Part shown: positions 1-11,575 of the stretch, piece by piece
Numbering within the stretch: position 1 is the first letter of the stretch
Layout: each line of letters starts with the position of its first letter
From: Suillus spraguei
Lineage: Eukaryota > Basidiomycota > Agaricomycetes > Boletales > Suillaceae
Direction: 5' to 3'
NCBI GenBank assembly: GCA_016800925.1
Contig: JABCPU010000089.1
Span: forward strand, 124,001 to 188,000
DNA length: 64,000 nt
The notes under the pieces: generated by a model
What the model saw: only the letters and a program-made list of their open reading frames with translations
Told to the model about the DNA's origin: nothing
Databases searched by the model: none
Program-made: the position numbers and the translations under genes

Positions 1-186
1 CCCCACCAGAAGTAGTGAATGGAGCAAGATGTTCTGTCGAAGTTGAGTCCATCACCACCCTTTGCGTGATTCTCCTTGATATATGCAATAAACTCTTTTT
101 CATCCTCCAGCAACCAATGACATCTAGATTCCCCCTCCTGGCTCTGACTCTCTGAAGTTGCAGACTTTTTCTTCCTGGGCGCCATC
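1..186 (-). CDS. Myb/SANT-like domain protein, N-terminal part (transposon partner protein)
   Basis: Reading the minus strand from the ATG at 184-186 gives an open frame of about 62 codons to the window edge. It starts MAPRKKKS, passes an acidic Ser/Gln-rich linker and enters a W-x(3)-ED-E-x-F-I-x-Y-I segment typical of the first helices of Myb/SANT-like domains found in basidiomycete transposon ORFs. Harbinger transposons usually carry such a second gene, whose product assists transposase binding and nuclear import. The rest of the protein lies outside the window, so domain completeness and function cannot be judged. The start is supported by a stop-free frame and a basic N-terminus. Confidence 0.5.
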
Positions 187-366
187 GCATGTTTGCCCTT
201 AGAGTGATGAGAGAGATAGGACGATGATGATCATGTAGCAGGCATGTTAGATGATATCTATTATCGATGGGTCACACGTGTCACACAGATGCCAATGATG
301 ACAAAGCAAACAAATTTTGAAATTTGGATTGTTATTTGCACTCAAATTTTGTGGCCTAACAGACCC
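1..366 (-). mobile_element. Terminal part of a PIF/Harbinger-type DNA transposon (runs off the window)
   Basis: The interval holds the start of a Myb/SANT-like gene on the minus strand and ends with the outward-facing sequence GGGTCTGTTAGGCCAC (reverse strand, 366 inward). This resembles the GGGCCTGTTTGG-type termini of PIF/Harbinger/Tourist elements and the GAGCCTGTTCGG terminus of the complete Harbinger element at 35.6-39.0 kb. The three bases immediately outside (367-369) are TTA, the usual Harbinger target. The other end lies outside the window, so the target duplication cannot be confirmed. Superfamily assignment is inference from the terminus and from the SANT gene. Confidence 0.5.
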
Positions 367-369
367 TTA

Positions 370-779
370 TTCTTATTTCCACTTTTTTTTCCATTTCTTG
401 TATTTCATCTCCAAATACATTTCTGATATTATAGGTAGAAAATAAAATATTTGACCTGTTCATTTGGCCATATCACGTGACTTCAAGCTAACCATATATG
501 GTAATTTACATAACATGTGACTTACGAAACTTTTCGGGCCCCAGCCCACTCTTCGTCCGCTTTTGAAAACGCTTAAGTAAGCCTGTGCAGGATCGCGGTC
601 CACCGTGCGCGTGATCTTTTGAATCTATAATATGCAAATTGGTGCTAGCCTGTTGGAAATATCAGGGGTCGAGGTGCTGTAAGCACGCTGGCTTACCTGA
701 GTTCCCATAATCAGTACATATACCGCCGCTGATGCTGAAAGCTCAGCTTTCAGTGTTTCACCTTTTGGTGTAACGGTTA
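370..779. other. Intergenic DNA between transposon end and MITE
   Basis: AT-rich sequence with no frame resembling a known protein and no splice-compatible exon chain. Nothing further is supported here. Confidence 0.5.
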
Positions 780-1050
780 CATCAGGAAATTCACACATTC
801 CTTGACGTGCCCTTATGCGGACTTATTTACACTTAACTGCCTTGGTGAAATTGAATCTACTTGTCCAAAATTTCAATGTGAATGAATTCAGAAAAAAAAG
901 TTGAGATATATTAATATACATGTTTTATTGTATTTCGCACTCAAAAATATAAGATATGCCAGGTGAATGATGTGAGAGAGAGCAAACAAGTTTTGAGATA
1001 AGTGAGTTAAGCTGATTAAGCATGTTAAGGAATGTGTGAATTTCCTGATG
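780..1050 (+). mobile_element. MITE copy 1 (271 bp, terminal inverted repeats, TA duplication)
   Basis: The element begins CATCAGGAAATTCACACATT and ends with the reverse complement of the same sequence, giving terminal inverted repeats of about 24 bp. The flanking dinucleotide is TA on both sides (778-779 and 1051-1052), as in Tc1/mariner-type insertions. A near-identical copy in reverse orientation lies at 55,910-56,182. It has no coding capacity; the interior is AT-rich. Non-autonomous element status is inferred from size and structure. Confidence 0.75.
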
Positions 1051-1052
1051 TA

Positions 1053-1681
1053 TGCAGGCGGCGGTCTGACCATGTTACAGGTGCGAGCTCGACACTTGTC
1101 GGGAATGATGGCTGTTGGCAATCGTACGTCTTCTTCCAGTCGCTTCTTATCTTGAACATATGCTACATGCATTATATCATCTTGTTACATGTGCTACAGG
1201 TTTCGTTATCTCTTGACACCATGTGCTACCTACTATACAGTTGCACCTTCGACCCTCAGCCACAGATCCGCACGGCTGTTTATCAATAGCGTCGTCTTGT
1301 CGTAATCACCTCAGCGTTGTCCTAACATCACGCTGAGACTCGCGCTCTAGGCCCCTTTAATGGCGCGATATTACCAGGTGTCAGCAGCTTAGTTTTACCG
1401 TTGGTAGGCATATATAAGTAGATATTTTATAGTATAAGTATGCTATGCGTTTGTTTTTTGGTATTATTTCGTGGAACGTGTCCGAGACTTGCGTGTAACT
1501 CAACATAGCCTACCTATTTGTGACAATAACTTATGGATAGCTACCAGTAGTATATACTTTTTTGTAAGTCTGAGACGGTAGGTTTTAGTTGTGGACTACG
1601 TTATGTTATAATCGTCCACATTGTTCAGGACGCCGCGCTACAACTTGAGAGATTTCGAATACTGATAGCGATACATCATCT
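1053..1681. other. Intergenic region downstream of the monooxygenase
   Basis: No frame or exon chain resembles a protein. This is the 3' flank of the minus-strand monooxygenase gene. Confidence 0.5.
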
Positions 1682-3397
1682 TCACGTTGATAGCCCATTT
1701 GACATTCCTATGCTTTCTTGCAGTTTTCTTTCTGCCTCTAACCATTCGCCCATAGGACTATCCTTGCTTTCCCATTCCCATTGGGCTAAGAGCTTCTCTT
1801 TTTGAATCTCCAGGCCTTCTTGCACATTTTCTCGAGCTGCACTAGACATGTCAAAGTCGTACAAGAGTCCTGCACTTGCCGATTCGCGTGCTACGAATTG
1901 AACGAATGGGAGGCGAACATCCTGGTATACCTTCAGTGCGGCAGGCACGTTATCCAATGTTGTAAGTGGGTGAGCAAGAAGGCGACCAAGCACAAAAGCA
2001 TCCTTCGTACAAAATGAGATTGGGTAGTCTGGCAAAGGATCACGCCTACCTCCATTGCTTGGCCAGCTCCGGCGCCAAAGTGGGGTGTCATCGCATGACA
2101 CTACACGCCAATTTCGTGAAAAGATCTTCTATATAGTCAATGAGGAGAATCGTACCGCATCACCTATTAGAGCAACTCTTTCGTAAGTAAATAACGGCAA
2201 TTCATTTACTACATGAAGCGCCCATCTTGAGGGGTTTTCGCAGCACTGCAGAAATGTCGTCAGTCGAGGGCGGCATGAGAGACACCACGCAAGACTTACT
2301 TTCAGCAGGTTTTTAACAGTGGGTTCAAAGTCCTGATATATTTCCTGAACTTCTTCATGGGACACAGATGAGACCCAACGGCCCTCAAAAGGTGTGCCAG
2401 CTTTCTCCCCATCAGTGACAGATGCCACGACATTGATCAGTGTTCCTTGTGCAACTAAATAGGAAACGACGTGCTGTAGAGTTATTTATAATCGGATTCA
2501 TCAGCAAGTAGTGACCAGTCATAGCAACAATCTACCTTTCTCATTCCGCAAAACTACAAAATAAGGTCAATCACGACGATGAGGACTGCTTTTCTGGGAC
2601 TTACCACCACAAAATCTTCAAGGCTATGTTGTTTGGATCCAAGTCCGAGAGCTTCTCCGCAGGAACTACAGTGCGATAGACAAGCGTTCCAGTCCAAGAT
2701 GGATCGGTATAGTGTCTTATCATACTTGGGTCTACGGCATCTCGGCCTAATGATTCGAAGAGCGTCTTCCGTACCGAGGAGTGGACGCCATCTGCCCCTA
2801 TTAACACATCCGTAGTTGAGGTGCTGTCATCAGCGAAGTGAAGAATGAGTGATCCTGACAACTGCTTGTCATATCGAGTGAGACGTTTATTAAAGTGGAG
2901 ACTGCATGATGACGGGAGGTTTTGCTTGAAGATGTCTACAAGATGCTGACGCTGCAAACTAGATGGTATTATTGTGGGGATTTGTTCAAACCAATCAAAG
3001 CCACCCTGAGGAACATTCGACCTCCTGAATTTCGGCACTGTCGGTACTGATTAATTTACATACAACTAGAAATAAATTCCTCGACAGACCATGACTGGGG
3101 GAAAGAGGTTTGGTTGAAACACAGGAGATTTCTTCGTATAAGCCGAGCTCTTTCATAATCTCTGATGTACGGTTCTGGATTACAATCCCAGCCCCAACAG
3201 CTGTGATAGCGTCATGCGCTTCATACAAGTCTATGTGGATATCCTGATCTGCAAACTTTCCGATTGTGACAGCGAGAGCAAGCCCTCCTATGCCTGCACC
3301 ACTGTACAAGAAATTTAGTCTGCGCTATGTTCTTGAGAGATCATCTGACTCGCCAGATTGCTACCCGAAATTTGGGATTGACTAATGTGAGTGACAT
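1682..3397 (-). CDS. FAD-dependent aromatic monooxygenase (salicylate hydroxylase-like), multi-exon
   Basis: Group A flavoprotein monooxygenases hydroxylate aromatic substrates using NAD(P)H and O2; the substrate here is unknown. The best start is the ATG at 3395-3397, giving MSLTLVNPKFRVAI, which splices into CGAGIGGLALAV, the GxGxxG FAD-binding motif. That junction uses a GC donor (GCGAGT). Later exons carry the DG motif (VLIGADGVHSSVRK), then GDACHAM and TPHFGAGAGQA, the GD/ribityl-binding motif, recovered only after removing two introns near 2015-2150. The frame ends SNGLST at 1682. Length and motif order fit the salicylate hydroxylase-like family of about 430-450 residues. One junction near 2560-2620 (around the WCG segment) cannot be joined cleanly with canonical sites, so either a non-canonical splice or a one-base lesion is present. 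No neighbouring gene suggests a pathway. Confidence 0.85.
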
Positions 3398-4423
3398 TGA
3401 TTATAAGTTGAATTTTTCAAGTGCAATAGGATGGCCGAAGTGGTTACATTTATATAGGTCAGCTCAGCATACTATTTTTGGGCAACCAGCCAGAAACCGC
3501 GTCCCGGAAGAAGTAGGAGTATATCATCGCAATTAGGGGCTTGCGCCTGCTGGACTGTCAATATTTGAGTCTGCATTGTGTGGAGCCGTAGGGTCGGAAT
3601 ATGTTAGAGCCTGAAGTGAAGATGAAAATAACTGCACAGCACTAAGTCGTTTTGCTCAGGGCATCTACTGCTGTGACTCACCGTGATACGATCATCGGGT
3701 TACACGATCGGACTGTAGAGGATAAGTATTTTGACTTGGTCAAGAGATTACCACAAAGGAATGTAGTTCTTGTCCGATCAGCGGGCTAGATAGCGTCAGC
3801 GCGATAGTGGTCATGATGGATGGGGATGGTGCGATATCTCGCGGGCCCACTCTGTAAGCGACACCAGTCCATTTTCAGGAGCCGGTGCATTTAGAAAAGC
3901 ATTCCGCAAACCTGATTTAGCACAGCTGAGTCCTTTTGAGGAGGCCAAAGATCATAGGAATGGTGCAATTACTATGGGTGAATTGGCCAAAGGATGGGAC
4001 ACACAGAGCGTCAGTTCATCACGGGGAACGAGAATAGCTGTCTCCGCCCACGGGCGCGAAGGTCTTAGCCACATTCGTCGCCGGCGTAGTCTACCTTTTC
4101 TCCGCACTGCGCAGTGATTGGTCACTATACTTCAAGTACAGAGTCGATACAAAGTACGACATTCAGAATTACATTTCCGAGTCTCGGTCGGAACATGGTG
4201 ACTCTGGCATGGATGATTGTTAGAACCGGTGACATCAATTGCTCCTACTCGGTTTGAGTTGGTCGAAGAAGGTGCTTCATTGAACTGGCAGTAATTCGAG
4301 AATTCAACCCACTTTCCGAAATTCGGAGTAGTAATAAGCTTGGTAATCCTAATTGGAGCTTATTTGCCAGGCTAACTATCACTAATAGTTAACACAAAAT
4401 ACCTTTTGTCATTGCAACTTGCC
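3398..4423. other. Divergent intergenic region between the monooxygenase and NOSIP genes
   Basis: About 1 kb between two divergently transcribed genes, so it should contain both promoters. No coding sequence is recognisable and no promoter element stands out. Confidence 0.5.
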
Positions 4424-5754
4424 ATGACGAAGCACAGTAAAAATAATACGGCATCTTCGGTGTTCTCTTACGCTGAGAGACAGAAGGCGGAGTATGGTAC
4501 GAAACGGGTACGTCTGTTCAGCTGGATCATATGAAGCTTTTCACCAAGCAATGGAATAGCAACGCCTGGGTAATGAATCAATGCGAAGTTTTGACGCATG
4601 TTCTTTGTGCTTGCAACGAGCGAGAGAGCCAATAGCATGCGACCAAGGTCATTTATTCTGCAGGGAGTGTGCGTACACCGACCTATGTAAGTTCGCTATG
4701 ACATGTACAGTTTCATACAAATTGAGTACTCAGTGACACAGAAAAAGGATATTAAACGGCAGAAGGAGCGCCTTGAGCAGCTGAAGAAAGAAACTGAAGA
4801 GGAAAAGGAGAGAGCTAGAGAGACAGCCAAGGAACGTGTACTTCGTGATTTCGAGAAGGGTCAATTGGGATTATCTGCGAACCTGCCATCTATTGCATCT
4901 GCATCTGGCGTTGGAGTGAAAGATTGTACGTGTCTCATCCATTTACTTCTCCTAGTATGCTCAATCGTTCTCAGCCCGATCATCCAAGCGGAAGCTTGAC
5001 TTCGACTCCTCAACAGTTGAAACTCTTACCCGTGAAGCCGAAGAGGCAGCCCTAAGACAGATCGAACGGGAGCAGGCGGAGTCATTGCGACACAAACTAC
5101 CGGACTTTTGGCTACCTTCGCTAACTCCCACATACACCTCAAATGGTCTGCCGAGTTCCCTCAAGGATGTTAAGGTTCAAACAACCTGCCGGGGAGGGAA
5201 TCCACCTCACCCGATAACGTTGGTGTATGTCGTCTGTCATGGTGAACAACTTCTCATGATGTTTTCAGCCTCAAGTCATTGGTGCCTGTGAAGTTTACAC
5301 TACTACCTGCTGCGTCGGTGTCACAATCATCAAGTTCTACCCCCGTGGAGAGCAAATCCAAGTTGGAGGATGATGGAGTTCCGATTTGTCCAGCCTGCAA
5401 AAGTAATCTTCATAACAATAGGATGATGTTCCGTGAGTCCATTCCTCTGACATTGCTTGCAGGATTTGACCATTCATAGTCATGAAACCATGTTCCCATG
5501 TTGTATGTAAAGTATGTGTTGATAAGCTGGTGCGGGTGAGCAAGCAGTGCATCGTTTGTGATCACACACTTGGTGATAAAGACATTATCGAATTGAAGAG
5601 AGAAGGTGTGTGTTTGTTTGATTCGTGCAGGTCCTTGTGGAGCAAAAGGACTACGTTGTATACCATATTCTGATTCATTATATTGTCAGGCACCGGCTTC
5701 GCAGGAGGCGGTATTGCAGAGGCGAAGAAGACAGGTGTCGCGTTCCAGGGTTGA
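4424..5754 (+). CDS. NOSIP-family RING/U-box protein (predicted E3 ubiquitin ligase), 6 exons
   Basis: The chain starts MTKHSKNNTASSVFSYAER at 4424 and continues, across an intron with donor GTACGT, into QRLGNESMRSFDACSLCLQ. The first split zinc-binding module has CSLC, then CDQGHLFCREC. A coiled-coil stretch rich in Lys/Glu follows (QKKDIKRQKERLEQLKKE). The C-terminal module has CPAC, then PCSHVVCKVCVDKL and CIVCDHTLG, and the protein ends GIAEAKKTGVAFQG. This split RING arrangement around a coiled coil is diagnostic of nitric-oxide-synthase-interacting protein homologues, conserved single-copy nuclear E3 ligases in eukaryotes. All five introns are 45-90 nt with GT-AG ends and keep the frame. 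The gene looks intact and is probably a housekeeping gene. Confidence 0.9.
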
Positions 5755-7108
5755 AAGTTCTGGTCTGTATCAAGATCGACTTGTTAAACGTTGTTCTCAG
5801 TCGATTTGAATGTGCGCTGTTTTGATAATTCCTCCACAGTGATGTCCGGCTTAACATTCATGTTTCTCTGGCATACGTCGCCAGACTGTTTGCACCGTGG
5901 CGCCAACCTAAATATTCACGGTGCATCATGCTCATCCAGTTCTTTTCCCCACCCGAGTCTTGTTGTATTTCCGATTTAACTGGTACATATTAAGCTCCAG
6001 AATGGTTTTAGACGTGCATGGTAACCTGTGGTTCTGTCGTCTTGAGAATGCGATTCCCTAGCTTTCGCAGGGGACAACATGATTACTGCTGGCACCTAAT
6101 ACAGGCCTCCAGATTCGATGTTTTTTTTGCAACAGTTTCTCTATAGCTGGCACTGCGCCAAATACACATCTTCCTAAATGCCCGGCGGTTACTCCTTAGC
6201 TTACCTGCTGGAACGTTTCTTTCGAATTCACAATATGTAACAACTATTGAGTCAGACTTCACGTTTCTCATTTCCGGCTATAGCAATCTGATAATATCTC
6301 CCAGATTTCAGTATGTCTCTGTGTGACCAGTGGCCAGTGTTTGAAGTGTTGTAGGAGCTGTGGTTCACCTTTACAGAGATTCTTGTTCGGACCATCGGAT
6401 CGAACTGTCCACTGGACAGGTAACAATTGGTGTCAAGCATGTTTATTGAATACGTTTAGTGTCGTCTTTCGCCTGATCATAGCGTTCTAGGTTGCCGAAT
6501 TTTTGAAGCTTCCGGAGTTGAAAACGCCACTGAAACACCTCGAAGCATCCTTGTGCTATACGCCAAGGTTTCAATCCAGTGGTAAATCAAGTTAGTTTGA
6601 AATTTCTAGGCGCTGAATTTGTGTAGGTGGACCGATAAGAATCCAGGCTAGGCCAGATCACTACCAACTAAGACTCCATTGATCCATCATGTTGGCAGAT
6701 ATGATCTCTTGAAGCCAACTTGAAGCATCTAAAGAACGAGGATTCAGAACTCATGCATTCTCGATCAAACAAGCATCTTTATTCGATTCGATTCACAATC
6801 TAACTTGAAGCTGGCGTAGTTACTAGTGGTCCTCAGTGTGGTCATGTTATCTCGTGTGGCGTGAGATGATTTCTCCTTGGACAACAGCATTGACTCGCCA
6901 CTGCACTAGGCATCGCGTGCGCGACTTTCTCATTGTCACTGCCAGCCTTGACAATTCACCCCGTGTTTGTATTCCTTCCTCATTCCATGGCGCTTGGTCC
7001 ACAATCCACAAGGCCACAAATCCACAGAATCCAGGCATATAAACTGTGATGCATCCCGTATCATGGACTTTCCAACGTCTCTTTCACTGTCGATTGCCAC
7101 ACTAAATC
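5755..7108. other. Intergenic region, no supported gene
   Basis: About 1.35 kb with only short frames in several directions. The two opposing 60-70 codon frames at 6836-7042 are mirror images of one stretch and neither resembles a known family. No repeat was recognised. Confidence 0.45.
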
Positions 7109-8308
7109 ATGCAGTTCAACACACTACCAGATAATATTTCGTCCAAAATTTTCAAGCCATTGGAGAAGAGCTCTCAGCAGCACCTTCTTGCGAATGACTT
7201 GCAGATCAGGATACACAACATGATGAAATGCTTTACGAATACATTTGGCACTCTTCCGCCGCCAAGCACTACTGTCTGTAGCATCTGGAATCAAATGCCT
7301 AACGATAGAGTCGGCACGATGCCTATGCCACCCCATGCGGATATTATCTTCTTTCGTGCGCCACCAACTACAATGGACACTACCTTCGCTGTCGCACTGC
7401 CTGCAAGTAACCAGTACCATTCATGCCCCTCAAATGCTGAGAACAGTTGTATCGCGCAAGCCTATGAATCTCGATCCTCGCAGGAGAGTTTGAAAAAACC
7501 ATCGATGTCACAATGAAAGGACTCCGAATTCACGGCTTTGGTTTTGTCGTCAAAAGTCTACTGACCGCTGGAGCGCAAACCGTTCAGTCAGCGCCGCTTT
7601 TTTCGATGGTAGTACAAACGACGTTAGACAGGCTGGCGAAGAAATCACCGATACAGATGAAATGTTTCGAACGAACCGTGCGCGCGAAAACTATGGAGAT
7701 GTTTCGCCTTCACTGGCAAGCAGTTGAGTCCTTCTCTGCTGATTGAGAAAACGGGAGTACTAAGCGTTACTCAGGGCGGTCACTGGAGGACTATATGCTC
7801 TACATCTAGACAATACTCTACCCGCACGCTGATAGGAGTAAACAAGGCTGGCCTTGTAGGATCTCTCTTTTCTGCTAATGTCGTGACAGCCGAAGACATC
7901 GCCTTTTGCTTGTCCATGCTATTGGAGGACCCACACTTTGACCGTCTGTGCGCCATACACGCTCTCCTCGTATACGCAGACGACAGATTGTGCAAACAAC
8001 GAAATCTGCCAGCAATAATTCGGCTCAAAGAAAATTTGCGCGTTGTCAATCCACTAACTGGCTTGTATCTGTGGGCTCCGGTGCCACATTCCCTAGCCAT
8101 CATGCAAGTAAGCATTACAAATTGCTGCTACGGATGCAACTATGTCTAAGCAAGTCTTTTTCAGGATATCTTGTATACTATTGAAGGCTGGATGGCTGTT
8201 CAGGTACACAAGCGCGAACAATGTCGTGACTTAATAGAATCATACTCAACCCAGAAGCCTCCTTTGAATGTGGGGCCACGAATGCGCGCAGGTGGAATGA
8301 GAAACTAA
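7109..8308 (+). pseudogene. Unrecognised basidiomycete gene, apparently frameshifted in its first half
   Basis: From the ATG at 7109 a frame starts MQFNTLPDNISSKIFKPLE and runs to about 7495. The protein-like reading then jumps frame (EFEKTIDVTMKGLRIHGFGF) and jumps again near 7600 into an acidic stretch (FDGSTNDVRQAGEEITDTDE). The second half, from about 7790, is well formed: GLVGSLFSANVVTAEDIAFC, then LEDPHFDRLCAIHALLVYAD. It joins across a 60-nt intron (donor GTAAGC, acceptor TTTTTCAG) to DILYTIEGWMAVQVHKREQ and ends PRMRAGGMRN at 8308. I do not recognise the family. The central helical segment and 3' exon look genuine, while the two frame changes could be indels or missed small introns. 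Confidence 0.45.
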
Positions 8309-8492
8309 CCTAACACTCGGGGTCTGGATGTTATCAACCAGCTCGCGCTGATGTATTGTAAATATGTCACGTACCTTCATGTCTACCTGTTCTCTTGATT
8401 CCACCAGATTCATGTTTGTACATAAATGTTCAATTCAAAAGTAGTCCATAAGCATCATTTTCGTGCGGCAGGTGACATATAAAGCAGTCCAT

Positions 8493-10233
8493 CTACGCCC
8501 CTCGAGTGACAAGAAATTGTTCCGGTATATCCGGATTCTCATAACTAGTGAGGGTAGGTACGGTGTATAATTCGGTCTTGTCGTTCATCCGCACTTCACG
8601 TCGTACCTTGTGCTCTAGTTAAGAAAGAGGCAATTTTGTTGATGAGAAAGTAACTCACGTGCCAACCTTCGTATCGCATCCAATCTGCGTCACTGTGGCA
8701 GGACATTGTCGGACAATACGCAGAGCATCTTTCATCATGGACTGCTCTTCCGTTTCATTCACTTCACCGTAAAAGTTGACATGAATCGCACGGAGGTTAC
8801 GAGCAGCAGCAAAACAGCGAGTCACATCATCCTAACAGGTGTGGATGAAAACCTCGACTCACAACAAACGCAAGCTGCGCACCAAATTATGCCGCGTGGT
8901 GGCGACAAACAGTTGCTCTAAAACGGAGCATCGGGAACATATGTCATACAATGCGCCCATACTAATTGTCATCCGGTTAATAGAAAATTGCTTGAGGCGC
9001 GACCCATGCATGGTGACGATGGTTTTCCAAAAACTGTCCGCGATAACCACTTTGGGAGTTGGCGTCGTGGCATAAATTCGTAATATTTCTAATGGCGCAG
9101 TGGATAGTAGCTCCGTTACATCACCCGCCCATGTCTGAAAGGGCATCTCAATATGAACCGCCAAAGTTATGGATCTGAGACGCCTAAATGCCCGGTGCTC
9201 CTTGCAGATGCTATTAAAGCTGGTCATATCCTGCTCGATACAGTCAGCAGACGCGTGGTGACGATAAAAGGTCGGAGACTCACAAATGCTGGAGAAAGCC
9301 CCTCGAGTCCGATACCCGTGAGGCCATCACGATTGGTTGACAGAATTTTGTCAATGCCTCTATGCGTCACCTTTGGGCATCCAATAATAGATAACTGATC
9401 CAGTTCAGTCATACTAGGAGCAAGGGATTCCAGCAAGGTATCGGTGATTAGACTCGATGTCTACCAAGGGCAATGAGACAAATAAACTAATATCACTCCG
9501 ACCCTTGTCATACCTGGCAGATCAAAGTGAGGTTCCGAAGGGTTGAGCCTGTAGCGGATATCCAGGAGGGAAGTACTTCAATGACTTGCGCGCTCGGCAT
9601 GATGAGTGATATTCTAGACAGTTTGGAGAACTGTGTAAGTATGTTGGGGTCATAGTATCCACTATCCTTTCCGTTGATCTCGAGTTCTTTAAGTTGGGGA
9701 CATTGCTGGAGAGCCAATAGAATCGCCGATTCCAGCGAGCCATCTCGAGTCCAGGCACACGATCTCAGGTTGACACAATTTCGTATCCCTCTTGTACAAA
9801 GATCCAGGAGGTCGTTGTAGGATGAAGAAGAGAGTGCCTTTGGAAAGGCTCTTATCTCTGTATAATGGGAATTAGTAACTGCGTTGGTTGGTGTCATGAA
9901 CTGGTCCGGGCTCACCGAGACGCGAAACGTATTGCGCAAGACGAGGACAATGCGAAAGTGTCTGAAAAAGCAGAAGGACCTATTCTGAATATGAATAACG
10001 GCGATTATATGCTATAAACATGGCAATGTAGCATCTGTATCCACCTTTGACTTAGCCTTCAAGTTTGTATGCCATGCGTAAATGTAAATGTGCCGGTAGA
10101 GCCTTTTGATCGCAAATTCATTGAATGTCTTATTGACCAAGCATAAGAATGTAAGATGTTGAGGTCTGACTACAGAATCAAAAATTATAGGTAATAATTC
10201 GAGAGGGATGTCAACAAAGCTGAGGGTCATCAT
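8493..10233 (-). CDS. F-box/leucine-rich-repeat-like protein, multi-exon
   Basis: The minus strand starts MMTLSFVDIPLELLPIIFDS, an F-box core (D-[IL]-P-x-E-[IL]-[IL]-x-x-I), followed by LTFLCLVNKTFNEFAIKRLY. Exons joined by 50-65 nt introns then give degenerate LRR-type units: LLDLCTRGIRNCVNLRSCAW, CPQLKELEIN, LRNLTLICQ, MTELDQLSIIGCPKVTHRGI and RSITLAVHIEMPF. The last exon ends PDIPEQFLVTRGA at 8493. F-box proteins recruit substrates to SCF ubiquitin ligases, and large families of this architecture are common in mushrooms. The final intron near 8600-8645 cannot be phased with certainty. Start choice between two adjacent ATGs (10231-10233 or 10228-10230) is arbitrary. Confidence 0.75.
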
Positions 10234-10429
10234 GATGAAAGGCTGGAAGCCGAGTTGCGGTACTGCCACATTGGCTGACTGTATTATGTAATACTTTGCT
10301 CTCGCGAAGAATATTTGTCGACGCTGCGCCCACTGGCACTTCCGAGAAGTACTACCGGCGAACCTATCGTGGTGTCTTTGTTTTTACTATTCATTTCTTC
10401 CACCCTCCTTCTCGGTTCTACGAGTGGAT

Positions 10430-10696
10430 ATGTCTTTAGCAAGTATTGTTCCCAAGCCTAGTGACTATCATAGGTCTATGCTCGCGGCAGAGTCCGAAAA
10501 CCTTTTTCCTTCCGAATCAGTGAACTACTGGACTCTATCAAGAGCCGGACAGCTTGGTCCTGACTTGCCCCTCGGCGATGGGACGGATTTAATTTTGATT
10601 TGGGGTCAAGTTTCATATCGCAAAATTCACATGATGGTCACTGCTGCGATGCATTGGCTTCTAACTATAGTATACTGGATGACTTCCTGCTGGTGA
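10430..10696 (+). CDS. Small hypothetical ORF, 88 codons
   Basis: An ATG at 10430 opens MSLASIVPKPSDYHRSML and the frame passes a segment reading QLGPDLPLGDGTDLILIWGQ before ending in a hydrophobic tail. It lies head-to-head with the F-box gene. No family is recognised; the first 60 residues look more protein-like than the end, so it may be an exon of a broken gene. The rest of 10,697-11,575 shows no gene apart from the presumed permease promoter. Confidence 0.25.
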   Translation: MSLASIVPKPSDYHRSMLAAESENLFPSESVNYWTLSRAGQLGPDLPLGDGTDLILIWGQVSYRKIHMMVTAAMHWLLTIVYWMTSCW

Positions 10697-11575
10697 CCGG
10701 CCCGTGTCTCGTGCCGACAGTCCGCACGGAGTCAAGCTGACCCTGTCTGGACGTGGGTAAGCTATCTGCCTTGTAATGTATCTATACACAAACTAGACTC
10801 GGGGAATTCAGACGCTACAGAAGTCAAACTTTGGAGAAAGCCGAATAAACGGACTCATCAGGTAAACATACATTACATATCCAAGCACCGCCGATGCTAA
10901 CTGGACTACAAGCACACAACATGTATCTACACGTTAAGAATATCGGAATTAGCCGAATATGATTCTGCGCTGCACCTGCCCATCTATGTTTGGACTCGTC
11001 TTGAGAGACTTCAGAGCGATGCTTTTGGGATAGTCCAGGGACACTCTCGTACACCATGTACAATCACAGCTATGCATTGCGCTCACACTGGCACTAGTTG
11101 CATTTTTTGTTTCTCAACTGCACCATGTCGTCTGTATTATTTTAGAGATAAAATCAACCCCATGTCATCTTCAGAGTGCGCTACCAGTTAAGTCGTAAGT
11201 GTTCGTAAGTGTCCGTAACGCGCGTGAGTTAAGCGTTCATTTCAGTGGTTTTGCAGATTGATTGTCATCTGTCGTTCGAATCCACATGTTCGATCCGCTT
11301 ATATAACAATACCTCGCTGGCAGTGATAACAGTTTTGTTTTGAGTTCTTTCTTCGAGCTACATATATGAGACCAAGAAGGATAATCCAGGGTCACCTCAC
11401 GACCGAACCTCTTTTCATCGTGTCGCGTTCAGCTGCTCACACGCACATCTGTCCGGCTTGAAGCACCCAGTGCATCACTTATACTGCTACTTGAGTTCTC
11501 TGGCTTCCTCACTGCCACAGTCAGCCCAATTAATAGGGGAACCTGCTCAGGCCGATTGTCGATCTATCACCGTAA

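Noticed and set aside
11215..11300. tRNA-like sequence with GTTCGAATCC and a CAGAT/ATCTG hairpin
   Set aside because: The anticodon loop has eight bases and no acceptor stem pairs, so a tRNA gene is not supported.
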